From NCBI GenBank assembly GCA_949372955.1, contig CASIAX010000021.1:1-64000 (forward strand): a stretch of 64,000 nt of DNA, read 5' to 3'. Positions 1 through 8,511 of the stretch are shown here, in pieces. The notes beneath the pieces were generated by a model, which saw only the letters and a program-made list of their open reading frames with translations, had not been told where the DNA came from and did not search any database. The stretch comes from SGZJ01 sp949372955 (GTDB lineage: Bacteria > Bacteroidota > Bacteroidia > Flavobacteriales > Flavobacteriaceae). Both the position numbers and the translations under genes were made by a program. Numbering within the stretch: position 1 is the first letter of the stretch; each line of letters begins with the position of its first letter.

Positions 1-1317
1 ATAATAACTAGGTAAATCTTGATAATAAGAAGGGCTTGGGTTTGCACCTCCAGCATAATCCAGCCTAGTATTTCCTAACTCTCCAAATTGATATCCAATA
101 TTAGTGTTAAGTGAAGTATTATCATTTATGTTCCAATAATGATTTAACATAAGTATTGGCTCTACTACTCTTTTAATACGTGAATTTCTTTTTTTACCGT
201 CGTGTAAACCCCAATAATCATTATAACGTATATTTTTTAAGTCGTACACTTCTTGTGTGTTTGGAGAAGACTTACCTCTTCTATTGGGAGCGTATATTCC
301 GGTAAAGTTAATACTGTGTTTATTATTAAGTTTCTTTTCAACAGAGAAAAATAATGAATTCGAGTCATAAAAGGTTGCATCTTGATAACCTTCATCTCCC
401 CACCTTCTTCCCATAGAAAGAGCATAAGACCAACCACCATCTATAATACCAGACGAGTAAGTAGCCATTAATCGGTTTGTATAACTTCTATTTGACGATG
501 AGTATGTTACTCTTCCTCCTTTACTATATTCTGATGCACGAACATTAATATTATTAGAACCAAGAAGTCCTCCAAAACTATAAGTAGAAGGAGAAATTCC
601 ATCAGTAAATTCTTGATTTCTTAATACATCATTTAAACCACCCCAGTTACTCCATTGTGGCCTTCCATTATATAACTTGTTCATTTCAATTCCATTGATA
701 TGAACAATCCCATTATCAGAATCAAGTCCTCTAACCTTGAAAAAGGAAGAGCTAAACTCATATGCAGCAGTTCTAAAGAAAACGTCTTTAGAAGACTGTA
801 ATAAGCCTGATATGTTGTCTGATCCAGATGTATCATCACTTAATTCATCATCACTTAATGAAATAGTGAATTGATCGTTTATAGGAGATTCAACAGAAAC
901 ATCAATAATCTCTGTATTTTGGACTTGCTCAACTAAAATTTGTTCAGAAGGTTCATCATTACTTGAACTCTCCATATTTGTTGAAACACTTAAGATTTGA
1001 ATTTTATATGTTAATTTCAAATTATTAATATTCACGGATCCATTATCTGGAACAATTACATTAAAAGATTTATTACCATATCCAGATTTAGAAAAAAGTA
1101 GAGTTTGTTTACCAGATGGAGCTGTTTTATTAAAAGAAAACATTCCGTTATCATCTGAAAAAACTATAATTTCAGAATCTTGTATAAGGATTTTTACGTT
1201 TTGGATCGGGTCATTACTTTTATCATCTTGAACACTACCAGTAATAGTGCCAAATTGGGAAAAGGCACTAAAAAATGAAAAAACAGAAACGAAAAAAACT
1301 AGTAAATTATTTTTCAT
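1..1317 (-). CDS. TonB-dependent outer-membrane receptor, C-terminus beyond window
   Basis: The frame is open from an ATG at 1317 to the window edge (439 codons), so the C-terminal part is missing. A Sec signal (MKNNLLVFFVSVFSFFSAFS) is followed by a carboxypeptidase-regulatory-like domain (about residues 22-110, with GTITGSVQD and DNGMFSF), a linker, and a plug domain containing VRGLDSDNGIVHINGIEMN and WSNWGGLND, then the first barrel strands. The family imports a bulky substrate across the outer membrane using TonB energy. The WSNWxGxND signature recurs in the receptor at 3005-5500, so the two are paralogs. It is divergent from the secreted phosphoesterase-like gene at 1435. The substrate cannot be read from the sequence. 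Confidence 0.9.
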   Translation of the reverse strand, partial: MKNNLLVFFVSVFSFFSAFSQFGTITGSVQDDKSNDPIQNVKILIQDSEIIVFSDDNGMFSFNKTAPSGKQTLLFSKSGYGNKSFNVIVPDNGSVNINNLKLTYKIQILSVSTNMESSSNDEPSEQILVEQVQNTEIIDVSVESPINDQFTISLSDDELSDDTSGSDNISGLLQSSKDVFFRTAAYEFSSSFFKVRGLDSDNGIVHINGIEMNKLYNGRPQWSNWGGLNDVLRNQEFTDGISPSTYSFGGLLGSNNINVRASEYSKGGRVTYSSSNRSYTNRLMATYSSGIIDGGWSYALSMGRRWGDEGYQDATFYDSNSLFFSVEKKLNNKHSINFTGIYAPNRRGKSSPNTQEVYDLKNIRYNDYWGLHDGKKRNSRIKRVVEPILMLNHYWNINDNTSLNTNIGYQFGELGNTRLDYAGGANPSPSYYQDLPSYY

Positions 1318-1360
1318 ACTTAGTTGTATAGATGTTTAAATATAATTATTAAATAATAAT

Positions 1361-1368
1361 CAAATTTA
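1361..1368 (-). promoter_or_regulatory. Candidate -7 promoter box for the receptor at 1-1317
   Basis: On the minus strand this reads TAAATTTG, an exact match to the Bacteroidota -7 consensus TAnnTTTG, 43 bases before the ATG. No TTG lies at the usual 17-23 base distance, so the call rests on one element. Confidence 0.4.
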
Positions 1369-1405
1369 ATGTATTATTTGTACATATTTAATATTTTTAA
1401 ACAAC

Positions 1406-1413
1406 TAAATTTG
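1406..1413 (+). promoter_or_regulatory. Candidate -7 promoter box for the EEP-family gene
   Basis: TAAATTTG on the plus strand, 21 bases before the ATG at 1435. A TTG ends at 1380, 25 bases upstream, slightly longer than the usual spacing. Confidence 0.45.
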
Positions 1414-1434
1414 TGATTTAATAATAACTCCATT

Positions 1435-2490
1435 ATGACAAAGTCTCTTCTTCAACTAATAATATTGATTTTCTTTTTTAACTACTCACTTTTTTCACAA
1501 AGCGAAAGGAAATTTAAAATTCATACTGTTGCTTTTTACAATGTTGAAAATTTATTTGATACAATAAATGACCCTAACAAACAGGACGAAAAGAGTCCAA
1601 TGATGGATATAACTTACAACAGAGGCGGTGTTTACAAACAAAAAATAAAAAACATGGCCAGGGTTATCGCTGATATTGGTGAAGATGTGACCAAAAAACA
1701 TCCTGCTATAGTTGGTCTTTCTGAGGTTGAAAATAAACAGGTAATAATAGATTTGATTAAAGACAGTTCACTTTCAGGAACTGACTATGAGATTATACAC
1801 TATGAATCTCCAGATAAAAGAGGAATTGATGTTGCGATGATTTATAACAAAGAGAGTTTCAAACCAATTTCTACGAAATCATATGAATTATTAATATATG
1901 ACGATCAAACAAACAAAAGAATATATACTAGAGACCAACTACTAGTAAGCGGAACTCTTGAAGATGACCTTATTCATGTTATAGTAAATCACTGGCCATC
2001 TAGGTCTGGAGGAGAAGCAAGAAGTATATCTAAAAGAGAAAGTGCGGCAAGATTAAATAAAAAAATCATTGACTCTTTACACAGTTTAGACAAAAATGCT
2101 AGGATAATTACTATGGGTGATTTTAATGATAATCCTATGAACAACAGTATAAAAGGTATTCTTGGGGCTAAGAAAAACAAAGAAGATGTTAAAATAAAAG
2201 AAATGTATAATCCAATGGAGAAAATCTTGACTAATGAAGGTATTGGGTCAAACTCCTACAGAGATGTTTGGTTTCTTTTTGACCAAGTTATAATATCTAA
2301 AGGATTACTTGGGAATGATTTTTCAAGCTATAAGTTTTATAAAGCTGGTGTGTTTAACAAACCTTATTTAACTCAAAAAGAAGGCAGGTATAAAGGTCAG
2401 CCTTTTAGAAGCTTCTCATACTCTAAATTCACTAATGGTTACAGTGATCATTACCCTTCTTTTATATATCTAATAAAAGAAATAAAATAA
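1435..2490 (+). CDS. Secreted endonuclease/exonuclease/phosphatase (EEP) family protein
   Basis: This 351-residue protein has an N-terminal signal peptide (hydrophobic stretch ending near LFSQ, residue 22) and the EEP fold motifs in order: FYNVENLFD (metal-binding Asn), GLSEVEN (metal-binding Glu), NHWPSRSGG, MGDFNDNP (Asp/Asn) and YSDHYPS (the Asp-His pair) at the C-terminus. All expected catalytic positions are present. Family members are Mg-dependent nucleases or phosphodiesterases; the signal peptide puts this one in the periplasm or outside. It lies between two paralogous TonB receptors, which suggests a role in processing a phosphoester substrate such as extracellular nucleic acid, but that is inference from position. 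Confidence 0.87.
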   Translation: MTKSLLQLIILIFFFNYSLFSQSERKFKIHTVAFYNVENLFDTINDPNKQDEKSPMMDITYNRGGVYKQKIKNMARVIADIGEDVTKKHPAIVGLSEVENKQVIIDLIKDSSLSGTDYEIIHYESPDKRGIDVAMIYNKESFKPISTKSYELLIYDDQTNKRIYTRDQLLVSGTLEDDLIHVIVNHWPSRSGGEARSISKRESAARLNKKIIDSLHSLDKNARIITMGDFNDNPMNNSIKGILGAKKNKEDVKIKEMYNPMEKILTNEGIGSNSYRDVWFLFDQVIISKGLLGNDFSSYKFYKAGVFNKPYLTQKEGRYKGQPFRSFSYSKFTNGYSDHYPSFIYLIKEIK

Positions 2491-2505
2491 GTAGTTTGTG
2501 TTTTT

Positions 2506-2934
2506 TTAGATCCAGTTAGACCAAGGAATTCTTGAAAGCAATAATACTAATCCAAAAGAATAATGTATTCCAATTGCCCTAAACTTTGAATTAGATATTC
2601 TCTTTTTCTTATGTAGACTGTATCCTCTTGTTATTAACACAACAGCTATAATATTGACTATAGGGTGCTCTATTAAATAAAGTCTATTAATTGGGCTAGT
2701 TATAATTTCATTAAAACTAAGCTCTGACCAGAGAGAGAGTTTATCGGAAATAAAATATAAAAATAGTCCGATTAACAATTGAGTATGTGAGGTAATTAAA
2801 GTAATTAATGCTAATCTAAAATCTACTGGTGTATAGTCTCTAGACATAAAGTATCTAATCAAAAAACGTAGAGTAGATAAGACCAGTACAGTAATTACTA
2901 AATAAGCAAAATAAGAATGAATGAATTTTAACAT
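2506..2934 (-). CDS. Small integral membrane protein, cytochrome b-like flavobacterial family
   Basis: The protein has 142 residues and about four membrane segments (near residues 5-28, 38-62, 86-102 and 120-138). His residues at the start of helix one (HSY) and at helices two to four (SHTQ, EHPI, IHYS) give a pattern like small heme-b membrane proteins, and relatives in this phylum are often labelled cytochrome B, but heme binding is not established. It follows the terminator of the receptor at 3005-5500 and converges on the EEP gene with 15 bases between them. Its own promoter is not obvious, so some read-through may supply it. Confidence 0.7.
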   Translation of the reverse strand: MLKFIHSYFAYLVITVLVLSTLRFLIRYFMSRDYTPVDFRLALITLITSHTQLLIGLFLYFISDKLSLWSELSFNEIITSPINRLYLIEHPIVNIIAVVLITRGYSLHKKKRISNSKFRAIGIHYSFGLVLLLSRIPWSNWI

Positions 2935-2950
2935 AGTACAAATAAAAGCA

Positions 2951-2986
2951 AAAAAAACCTGCTTATTAATTTAAGCAGGTTTTTTT
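2951..2986 (-). terminator. Rho-independent terminator after the 3005-5500 receptor
   Basis: A perfect stem pairs AACCTGCTT (2956-2964) with AAGCAGGTT (2973-2981) around an 8-base loop, flanked by an A-tract and a T-tract, so it could act in both directions. It lies 18 bases past the receptor stop codon. Confidence 0.88.
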
Positions 2987-3004
2987 AAACTTAATTTAAA
3001 AGTA

Positions 3005-5500
3005 TTAGAACTTATATCTTAATCCAACGTTCCATGTTCTACCTAAACCAAAGTAACCTTGATTAGCAGTATCAATTCCGTTATATAATTCCCCTGAACC
3101 TTCGCCAGCAGCTATATTAGTTCTTAATTCTGATAAGTAAACCGCATCAGATACGTTATTAACATTAATTCTAATGTTAAGAGACTTTTCGTCATCGGCA
3201 CCTAAATACATTTTGTAAGATAAACCAGCATCCCAAACATGGAAAGATGGTAAAAGTAAGTTTTCTTTTACTGCTCCTACGTCAGAATATAATTCATCGT
3301 AAAATCTAATGTCAGTATCAAAAGATACATTTTCAGCTAGCTTCATATCTAATCCTAGTCCAGCTGTAAACTGAGCTGCATCTCCAACTTTTCCTCCATC
3401 AACATCATTTGTTTCAGTACCTATCACATTTTGATCTTCATCAGTAGTTCTAGTTATCGCATCACCAACATATTGCCAGTCACCTATAGATAAGAAACCT
3501 GTAAGTGTATAAGGTAAGTCTGGTTGAGGCTTAGCTCTAAAATCAATCTCTATCCCTTGGTGTAATTGCTCTACTCCTTGGTTAGTATTGAAAAATACTA
3601 CATCATTATCTATATATGAAGAAGTAACAACTCTATCTTTCCAAGAAGTTCTGTACGCATTTACATTAGCTGAAAAATTTGGAGTAGAATAAGAATATCC
3701 TGCCTCAAGACCAAAAATCTTTTCATTTTCAGTTAATGGATTAACTTGGTTTGTATAATTTAAATAAATATTGTCATGGTACGGCTGACGTGAGTACATT
3801 CCAGTATTAAAAAATACTTTAGAATTATCTCCTACATTAAATCCAGCACCTGCTTTTACATTATAACCTACATTATCTACTTTTTCAGAATCTACACCAT
3901 CAACAGTTCCTGCTGGAAGTGCTCCCGTTCCTTGGGATGAAGTTCCATCAATTAAAGTTTGATCTGCATATTGATAGTTGTCAAATCTTTGATGAGACTG
4001 TTGTGAAACTGCTCCTTGAAAGAAAGCTGACATTTTATCAGTAGAATATTCTAATTGAGAAAATAAACCTCCGTAAGTAATTCTTTCATCATTACTATAT
4101 GCGATTTTTTGATCCTCATCAAAGCTAGCAGTTAAAGCAGTCCAAGGGTTTGCTGACATATCTTCTGTAGCTATAACCGTTTTAAACTCTCCATAATTAC
4201 CGTAAGTTTGGTGATTGTTATTGGGATCTCTCAGTCTCATATTTTCTTGCCATGAAGTTAATCCATGAAAGTTTTCAACAATTCTAAAGTGTGCTCCGTA
4301 GTAAGTTCTAAAATCAACACCCACATTAAGGGATAAATTCTCATTTAATTGTTTTTCAAAGTTAGATACTAAACCAACCCAGTTGTGCATGTTCATAGAT
4401 GCACGGGTGATGTAACCACCTTCAGCAGCATAGTTTCCTCCAGCTCCAGATGTACCTAAGTTGTATGCGTATATCGCATCGTAATCAACATAACCATCTT
4501 CAGTTCTTGGACGAGATCCTCTTCCTCCAGTACCACCTCCATTACCTGTTGATACATAAAACACAGTAGATAGACTTGAGTCATCACTAATTTTATAATC
4601 CCAGTTAAGATTCATAACAGGTTTGTGATAAAAGTTTCTTCTTTCAGTTAAATACTGATCTCCGTACATACCCCAGTTGTTATTATATTTTCTTCCTTTT
4701 TCCAAATAAGTTGAAATACTTTTTGAAAAGTTTTGATCATGCCATTGTGGCGCACCAGTTAAAAGAAAATTAACACTGTGCTTTTCGTTTATTTCTTTTC
4801 CTACAGAAAAGAAATAAGTTTGACCTTGACCAAAAGAACCTTCATTATATCCATCTCCTTGCCAATGAGTTAAAAGGAAACTTGTAGCCCATCCATCATC
4901 AGACTTGCCAGTATTGTAAGAATATGTAGTTTTTAAATAGTCATCATTAGCAACTCCAGCGTAAACAAATCCACCTTCTCTAACATTGTTAGAATTCATT
5001 ACAAAGTTGACTGTACCACCAACTGATGATATAGCTAGTTTAGAAGCCCCAAGACCTCTTTGAATTTCTACTGTGCTAGCAACGTCATTCATTCCTGACC
5101 AGTTTGACCAGTACATCTTACCGTCTTCCATTCCATTGATTGGTTGACCATTTAACATGTAAGCAGTATTATCTTGTTCAAATCCACGAACAGCAATTCT
5201 CGAATCACCATAACCACCAGCTTGACCCGCAACATAAACAGATGGGGTATTAACAAGTGTCATTGTGATATCCTGAGCTCCAATCTTTTTTTGGATTTCA
5301 CTTCCTTTGATTGTAGAAACAGCTACCGGTGTAACTCTATCAGCAGCAAGGTCAATAACCCCACTTCCCATAAGTACAACTTCTTCTAATTCTGTAAGAG
5401 TTAAATCGTCTGTAGACTCTTTAACCTCAGTTTGAGAAACGATTGCCATTGAACTAAAAATAGTCAAAGCAACCATTAAATTTTGAGTAATTTTTTTCAT
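3005..5500 (-). CDS. TonB-dependent outer-membrane receptor
   Basis: An 831-residue receptor with a signal peptide (residues 1-22), a short acidic spacer with a TonB-box-like LEEVVLMGSG region (about 38-48), a plug domain (about 60-180; RIAVRGFEQDNTAYMLNGQP, WSNWSGMND, EIQRGLGASKLAISSVGG) and a long beta-barrel ending in an aromatic residue (GLRYKF), the usual outer-membrane insertion signal. Unlike the receptor at 1-1317 it has no carboxypeptidase-like N-terminal domain, although the plug signatures match. The ligand is unknown; no SusD-like partner is adjacent. It ends at a strong terminator. No clear TAnnTTTG box was found in the 148 bases before it. Confidence 0.92.
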   Translation of the reverse strand: MKKITQNLMVALTIFSSMAIVSQTEVKESTDDLTLTELEEVVLMGSGVIDLAADRVTPVAVSTIKGSEIQKKIGAQDITMTLVNTPSVYVAGQAGGYGDSRIAVRGFEQDNTAYMLNGQPINGMEDGKMYWSNWSGMNDVASTVEIQRGLGASKLAISSVGGTVNFVMNSNNVREGGFVYAGVANDDYLKTTYSYNTGKSDDGWATSFLLTHWQGDGYNEGSFGQGQTYFFSVGKEINEKHSVNFLLTGAPQWHDQNFSKSISTYLEKGRKYNNNWGMYGDQYLTERRNFYHKPVMNLNWDYKISDDSSLSTVFYVSTGNGGGTGGRGSRPRTEDGYVDYDAIYAYNLGTSGAGGNYAAEGGYITRASMNMHNWVGLVSNFEKQLNENLSLNVGVDFRTYYGAHFRIVENFHGLTSWQENMRLRDPNNNHQTYGNYGEFKTVIATEDMSANPWTALTASFDEDQKIAYSNDERITYGGLFSQLEYSTDKMSAFFQGAVSQQSHQRFDNYQYADQTLIDGTSSQGTGALPAGTVDGVDSEKVDNVGYNVKAGAGFNVGDNSKVFFNTGMYSRQPYHDNIYLNYTNQVNPLTENEKIFGLEAGYSYSTPNFSANVNAYRTSWKDRVVTSSYIDNDVVFFNTNQGVEQLHQGIEIDFRAKPQPDLPYTLTGFLSIGDWQYVGDAITRTTDEDQNVIGTETNDVDGGKVGDAAQFTAGLGLDMKLAENVSFDTDIRFYDELYSDVGAVKENLLLPSFHVWDAGLSYKMYLGADDEKSLNIRINVNNVSDAVYLSELRTNIAAGEGSGELYNGIDTANQGYFGLGRTWNVGLRYKF

Positions 5501-5622
5501 AATTAATTTAATTTAGTTTGTATTTATTGTAAAAATAAATATTAATATTCAGATATAGACATCTAAATGTTAATAATTACTATTACTCTAAGATAATTAA
5601 AAAAAAATGGATAACAAATTGA

Positions 5623-5645
5623 ACTATAAATAATTGATTTATAGT
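5623..5645 (-). terminator. AT-rich hairpin just past pgi
   Basis: A perfect 9-bp stem ACTATAAAT/ATTTATAGT with a 5-base loop starts 3 bases beyond the pgi stop codon. A T-tract follows only after about 14 bases, so termination is uncertain. One arm is part of a short duplication of the pgi 3' end. Confidence 0.4.
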
Positions 5646-5648
5646 GTT

Positions 5649-7277
5649 TTAATGCTTATTTAGTGATTTATAGTGTTTCATTAGCTTATTAGTAGAATCA
5701 TCATGATTATTAGTCAAATTATTCTCAATTTCGTCCAAAATTGTATTTGCAAGCTTTTTTCCAAGTTCAACCCCAAATTGATCATAACTAAATATATTCC
5801 AAATAACCCCTTGTACAAAGATCTTATGTTCATAAAGTGCAATTAATTTTCCTAGACTTTTAGGAGTTAATTTATCAATTAAAATTGTATTGGTTGGTTT
5901 ATTCCCTTCAAAAACCTTGAAAGGATTTGTAAAAGTTCTTTTATCAGAGGCCTCTACTTCAGATAAGGATTTACCTTTCATCAAAGCTTCAGTTTGAGCA
6001 ATGAAATTTGATATAAGCTTATTTTGATGATCTACATTTCCGTGCAAGCTTTGAGCAAATCCAATAAAATCAGTTGGAATTAATTTTGTTCCTTGATGTA
6101 TTAATTGAAAAAAGGCATGTTGCGAATTAGTCCCTGGCTCTCCCCAAACTATTTGACCAGTAGAGTAATTTACTTTCTTTCCATCTCTGTCTACACTCTT
6201 TCCATTACTTTCCATAGAAGCTTGTTGAAGATATGCAGCAAATTGATTTAAATACTGAGAATAAGTAATAACTGACTCGCTTTCACAATTAAAAAAATTA
6301 TTATACCAAATACCTATACAAGCTAACATAACAGGGATATTTTTTTCAAACTTTGTATTTCTAAAATGATTGTCCATTTCATTTGCTCCATCTAATAATT
6401 TAGTGAAATTATCATATCCAACAGATAAACTAATAGAAATACCAACGGCACTCCAAAGAGAAAACCTTCCCCCTACCCAATTCCACATTGGAAATATATT
6501 ATCCTTATCAATCCCAAATGAGACTACTTTTTCTGTGTTTGTTGATACCGCTATAAAGTGTTTAGTTATATCCTTATTTTTTGCTCCGGTTTTTAGAAAC
6601 CAATTTCTAATTGTATTTGCATTAGATAAAGTTTCTTGAGTAGTAAAGGTTTTAGAAACAATGACAAACAGTGTTGTTTCAGGGTTCAATTTTTTTATAA
6701 CCTCATTAACGTGATCTCCATCTACATTGCTTACAAAATGAGTGTTTAGATGATTTTTATAAAACTTTAACGAGTCCACTACCATCGAAGGGCCCAAATC
6801 AGAACCTCCAATACCAATATTCACAACATCTGTAAATGGTTTTCCAGTATGCCCTTTCCTAAAGCCAGAAATAATAGAATCTGAAAACTTATGAATTTTT
6901 TTATTTACTTCTTTAATGTTGTTGTAAATATCAACCCCTTCATCTTTGATTCCTGTGTTAATTTTAGATCTTAGAGCAGTGTGTAATACTGCTCTATTTT
7001 CAGTTTTGTTAATTATACCTCCATCAAAATACTTATTAATAGAATCTTTTAAATTTATTTCTTCTAATAACTCACTAAATAAATTAATGGTTTCTTTGTT
7101 AATCCTGTTTTTAGAAAAATCTACATAAAAATCATTCCATTTAATTAACAGCTTTTCAGATCTTAATTTATCTGCATTAAAAAAATCTACTATTTTATGA
7201 TTTTTAATTTCATTAAAATGGTTAGTTAACTTCTCCCAGGAAGTTGTTTTGGTTGGGTTTTGACTTTTTAGACTCAT
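5649..7277 (-). CDS. pgi: Glucose-6-phosphate isomerase
   Basis: Interconverts glucose-6-phosphate and fructose-6-phosphate in cytosolic glycolysis and gluconeogenesis. The 542-residue length fits the classical PGI family. Visible motifs are NIGIGGSDLGP (phosphosugar binding), FVIVSKTFTTQET, the family signature GGRFSLWSAVGI, the catalytic-Glu region GIWYNNFF, and QHAFFQLIHQGTKLIP with the active-site His. The frame extends 15 codons upstream, but MSLKSQNPTKTTSWEKL matches the family N-terminus and avoids overlap with the preceding gene, so I start at 7277. The gene follows the M23 lipoprotein gene by 10 bases, probably in one transcript. Confidence 0.96.
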   Translation of the reverse strand: MSLKSQNPTKTTSWEKLTNHFNEIKNHKIVDFFNADKLRSEKLLIKWNDFYVDFSKNRINKETINLFSELLEEINLKDSINKYFDGGIINKTENRAVLHTALRSKINTGIKDEGVDIYNNIKEVNKKIHKFSDSIISGFRKGHTGKPFTDVVNIGIGGSDLGPSMVVDSLKFYKNHLNTHFVSNVDGDHVNEVIKKLNPETTLFVIVSKTFTTQETLSNANTIRNWFLKTGAKNKDITKHFIAVSTNTEKVVSFGIDKDNIFPMWNWVGGRFSLWSAVGISISLSVGYDNFTKLLDGANEMDNHFRNTKFEKNIPVMLACIGIWYNNFFNCESESVITYSQYLNQFAAYLQQASMESNGKSVDRDGKKVNYSTGQIVWGEPGTNSQHAFFQLIHQGTKLIPTDFIGFAQSLHGNVDHQNKLISNFIAQTEALMKGKSLSEVEASDKRTFTNPFKVFEGNKPTNTILIDKLTPKSLGKLIALYEHKIFVQGVIWNIFSYDQFGVELGKKLANTILDEIENNLTNNHDDSTNKLMKHYKSLNKH

Positions 7278-7287
7278 TTTAAAAAAA

Positions 7288-8511
7288 TTAGTTGACCGGT
7301 AAATTATATTCAATATTATCAAGATCTTTTTTTATTGGCATTATAAATTCTTGATAGTGTTTTTTATTTGACTTTGGAACAGATTTCGCAATAGGTAATT
7401 TTTGTTTAAAAGGGTCTACTTGTTTCCCGTTTTTCCAAAACCTATAACAGACATGTGGACCAGAAGTGTTTCCAGTCATACCCACCTGTCCTATTACCTC
7501 ACCTTGCTTGACATACTGACCGACCTTTACAAGTCTCTTTTTCATATGTAAGTATTGAGTAGAATAAGTCGAATTATGTCTGATTTTAACATAATTACCA
7601 TTTCCTCCTTTTCTTCTAGATTCTATTATTCTTCCGTCAGCGGTAGCTAAGATTTCAGTTCCAACTGGTGCAGCAAAATCTGTTCCTTTATGAGCTTTAA
7701 CTCTATTTCCATAAAAAGCAATTTTTCTTTTTAAATTAAATCTAGAGGAAACATTACTAAATTGGACAGGGGCTCTTAAAAAAGTTCTCTGAAGACTTTG
7801 TGTTTTTTCATCGTAGTATTCAGTGGTTTTTTTTAAGCTATCAACTTTATAATTAAATGCATAAAAAGGTTCATTATTATGTTCAAAATAAGCAGCATCT
7901 ATACTTTTAATACCAGCATATATTGAATCTTCAATAAATCTTTCATTATATATTATTTTAAACTTATCTCCTTTTTGTAATCTAAAAAAATCAATTGTCC
8001 ATGCATAAATATCGGACATATCATTGATGAGTTGATACGGAAGTCCTTGACTATCCATTGTTTCTGACAAACTACTTGTTATAATACCAGAAGCATATTT
8101 TTTTACAATTGTTATAGGTTTTTTCTTGTTGTATGCATGGATGGAATCACCTATGTGAATCACTACGTAATTAACCTTGTTAGGTTGATATATAAATACA
8201 AGAGGTGTTTCTAAAGAGTCTTTAGAACTTAGTATTGTGTAAGGTTTTCCTGCTGTTAACCACCTAACATCAAAAGTATCTTTAATTTTATTGGTAATAT
8301 TATATATTTTAGGATAGCCTATTTTATTTTTTTCCATTATTTCTCCAAAGCTATCACCAAATTTAATAGTGTCTCTTTTAACTTTAAAGCTATCTATATT
8401 AAACCCAAACTCTATATTTTCAGGGATGGATTCTTTTTCTATATTTTTTTCTCCGCAGGAGCTAAGTATAGATAACCCAACAAGACAAATAAATAAAATT
8501 AGTCTATTCAT
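7288..8511 (-). CDS. M23-family peptidoglycan endopeptidase-like lipoprotein
   Basis: Taking the ATG at 8511 gives 407 residues that begin with a lipoprotein signal (LSILSSC, lipid-modified Cys19). The 44 upstream codons lie inside the previous gene and carry no signal, so they are rejected. The C-terminal third is the M23/LysM-associated peptidase domain: HKGTDF (Zn ligands His and Asp), STQYLHM (catalytic His) and GPHVCYRF. The last motif is normally HxH; here the Zn-ligand position is Cys. This form also seems common in Bacteroidota relatives. Expected role: cell-wall remodelling in the periplasm. It overlaps the upstream gene by 8 bases, implying translational coupling. Confidence 0.88.
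   Translation of the reverse strand: MNRLILFICLVGLSILSSCGEKNIEKESIPENIEFGFNIDSFKVKRDTIKFGDSFGEIMEKNKIGYPKIYNITNKIKDTFDVRWLTAGKPYTILSSKDSLETPLVFIYQPNKVNYVVIHIGDSIHAYNKKKPITIVKKYASGIITSSLSETMDSQGLPYQLINDMSDIYAWTIDFFRLQKGDKFKIIYNERFIEDSIYAGIKSIDAAYFEHNNEPFYAFNYKVDSLKKTTEYYDEKTQSLQRTFLRAPVQFSNVSSRFNLKRKIAFYGNRVKAHKGTDFAAPVGTEILATADGRIIESRRKGGNGNYVKIRHNSTYSTQYLHMKKRLVKVGQYVKQGEVIGQVGMTGNTSGPHVCYRFWKNGKQVDPFKQKLPIAKSVPKSNKKHYQEFIMPIKKDLDNIEYNLPVN

Noticed and set aside
7278..7322. Upstream extension of pgi
   Set aside because: The extra residues do not match the family N-terminus and would overlap the preceding gene.
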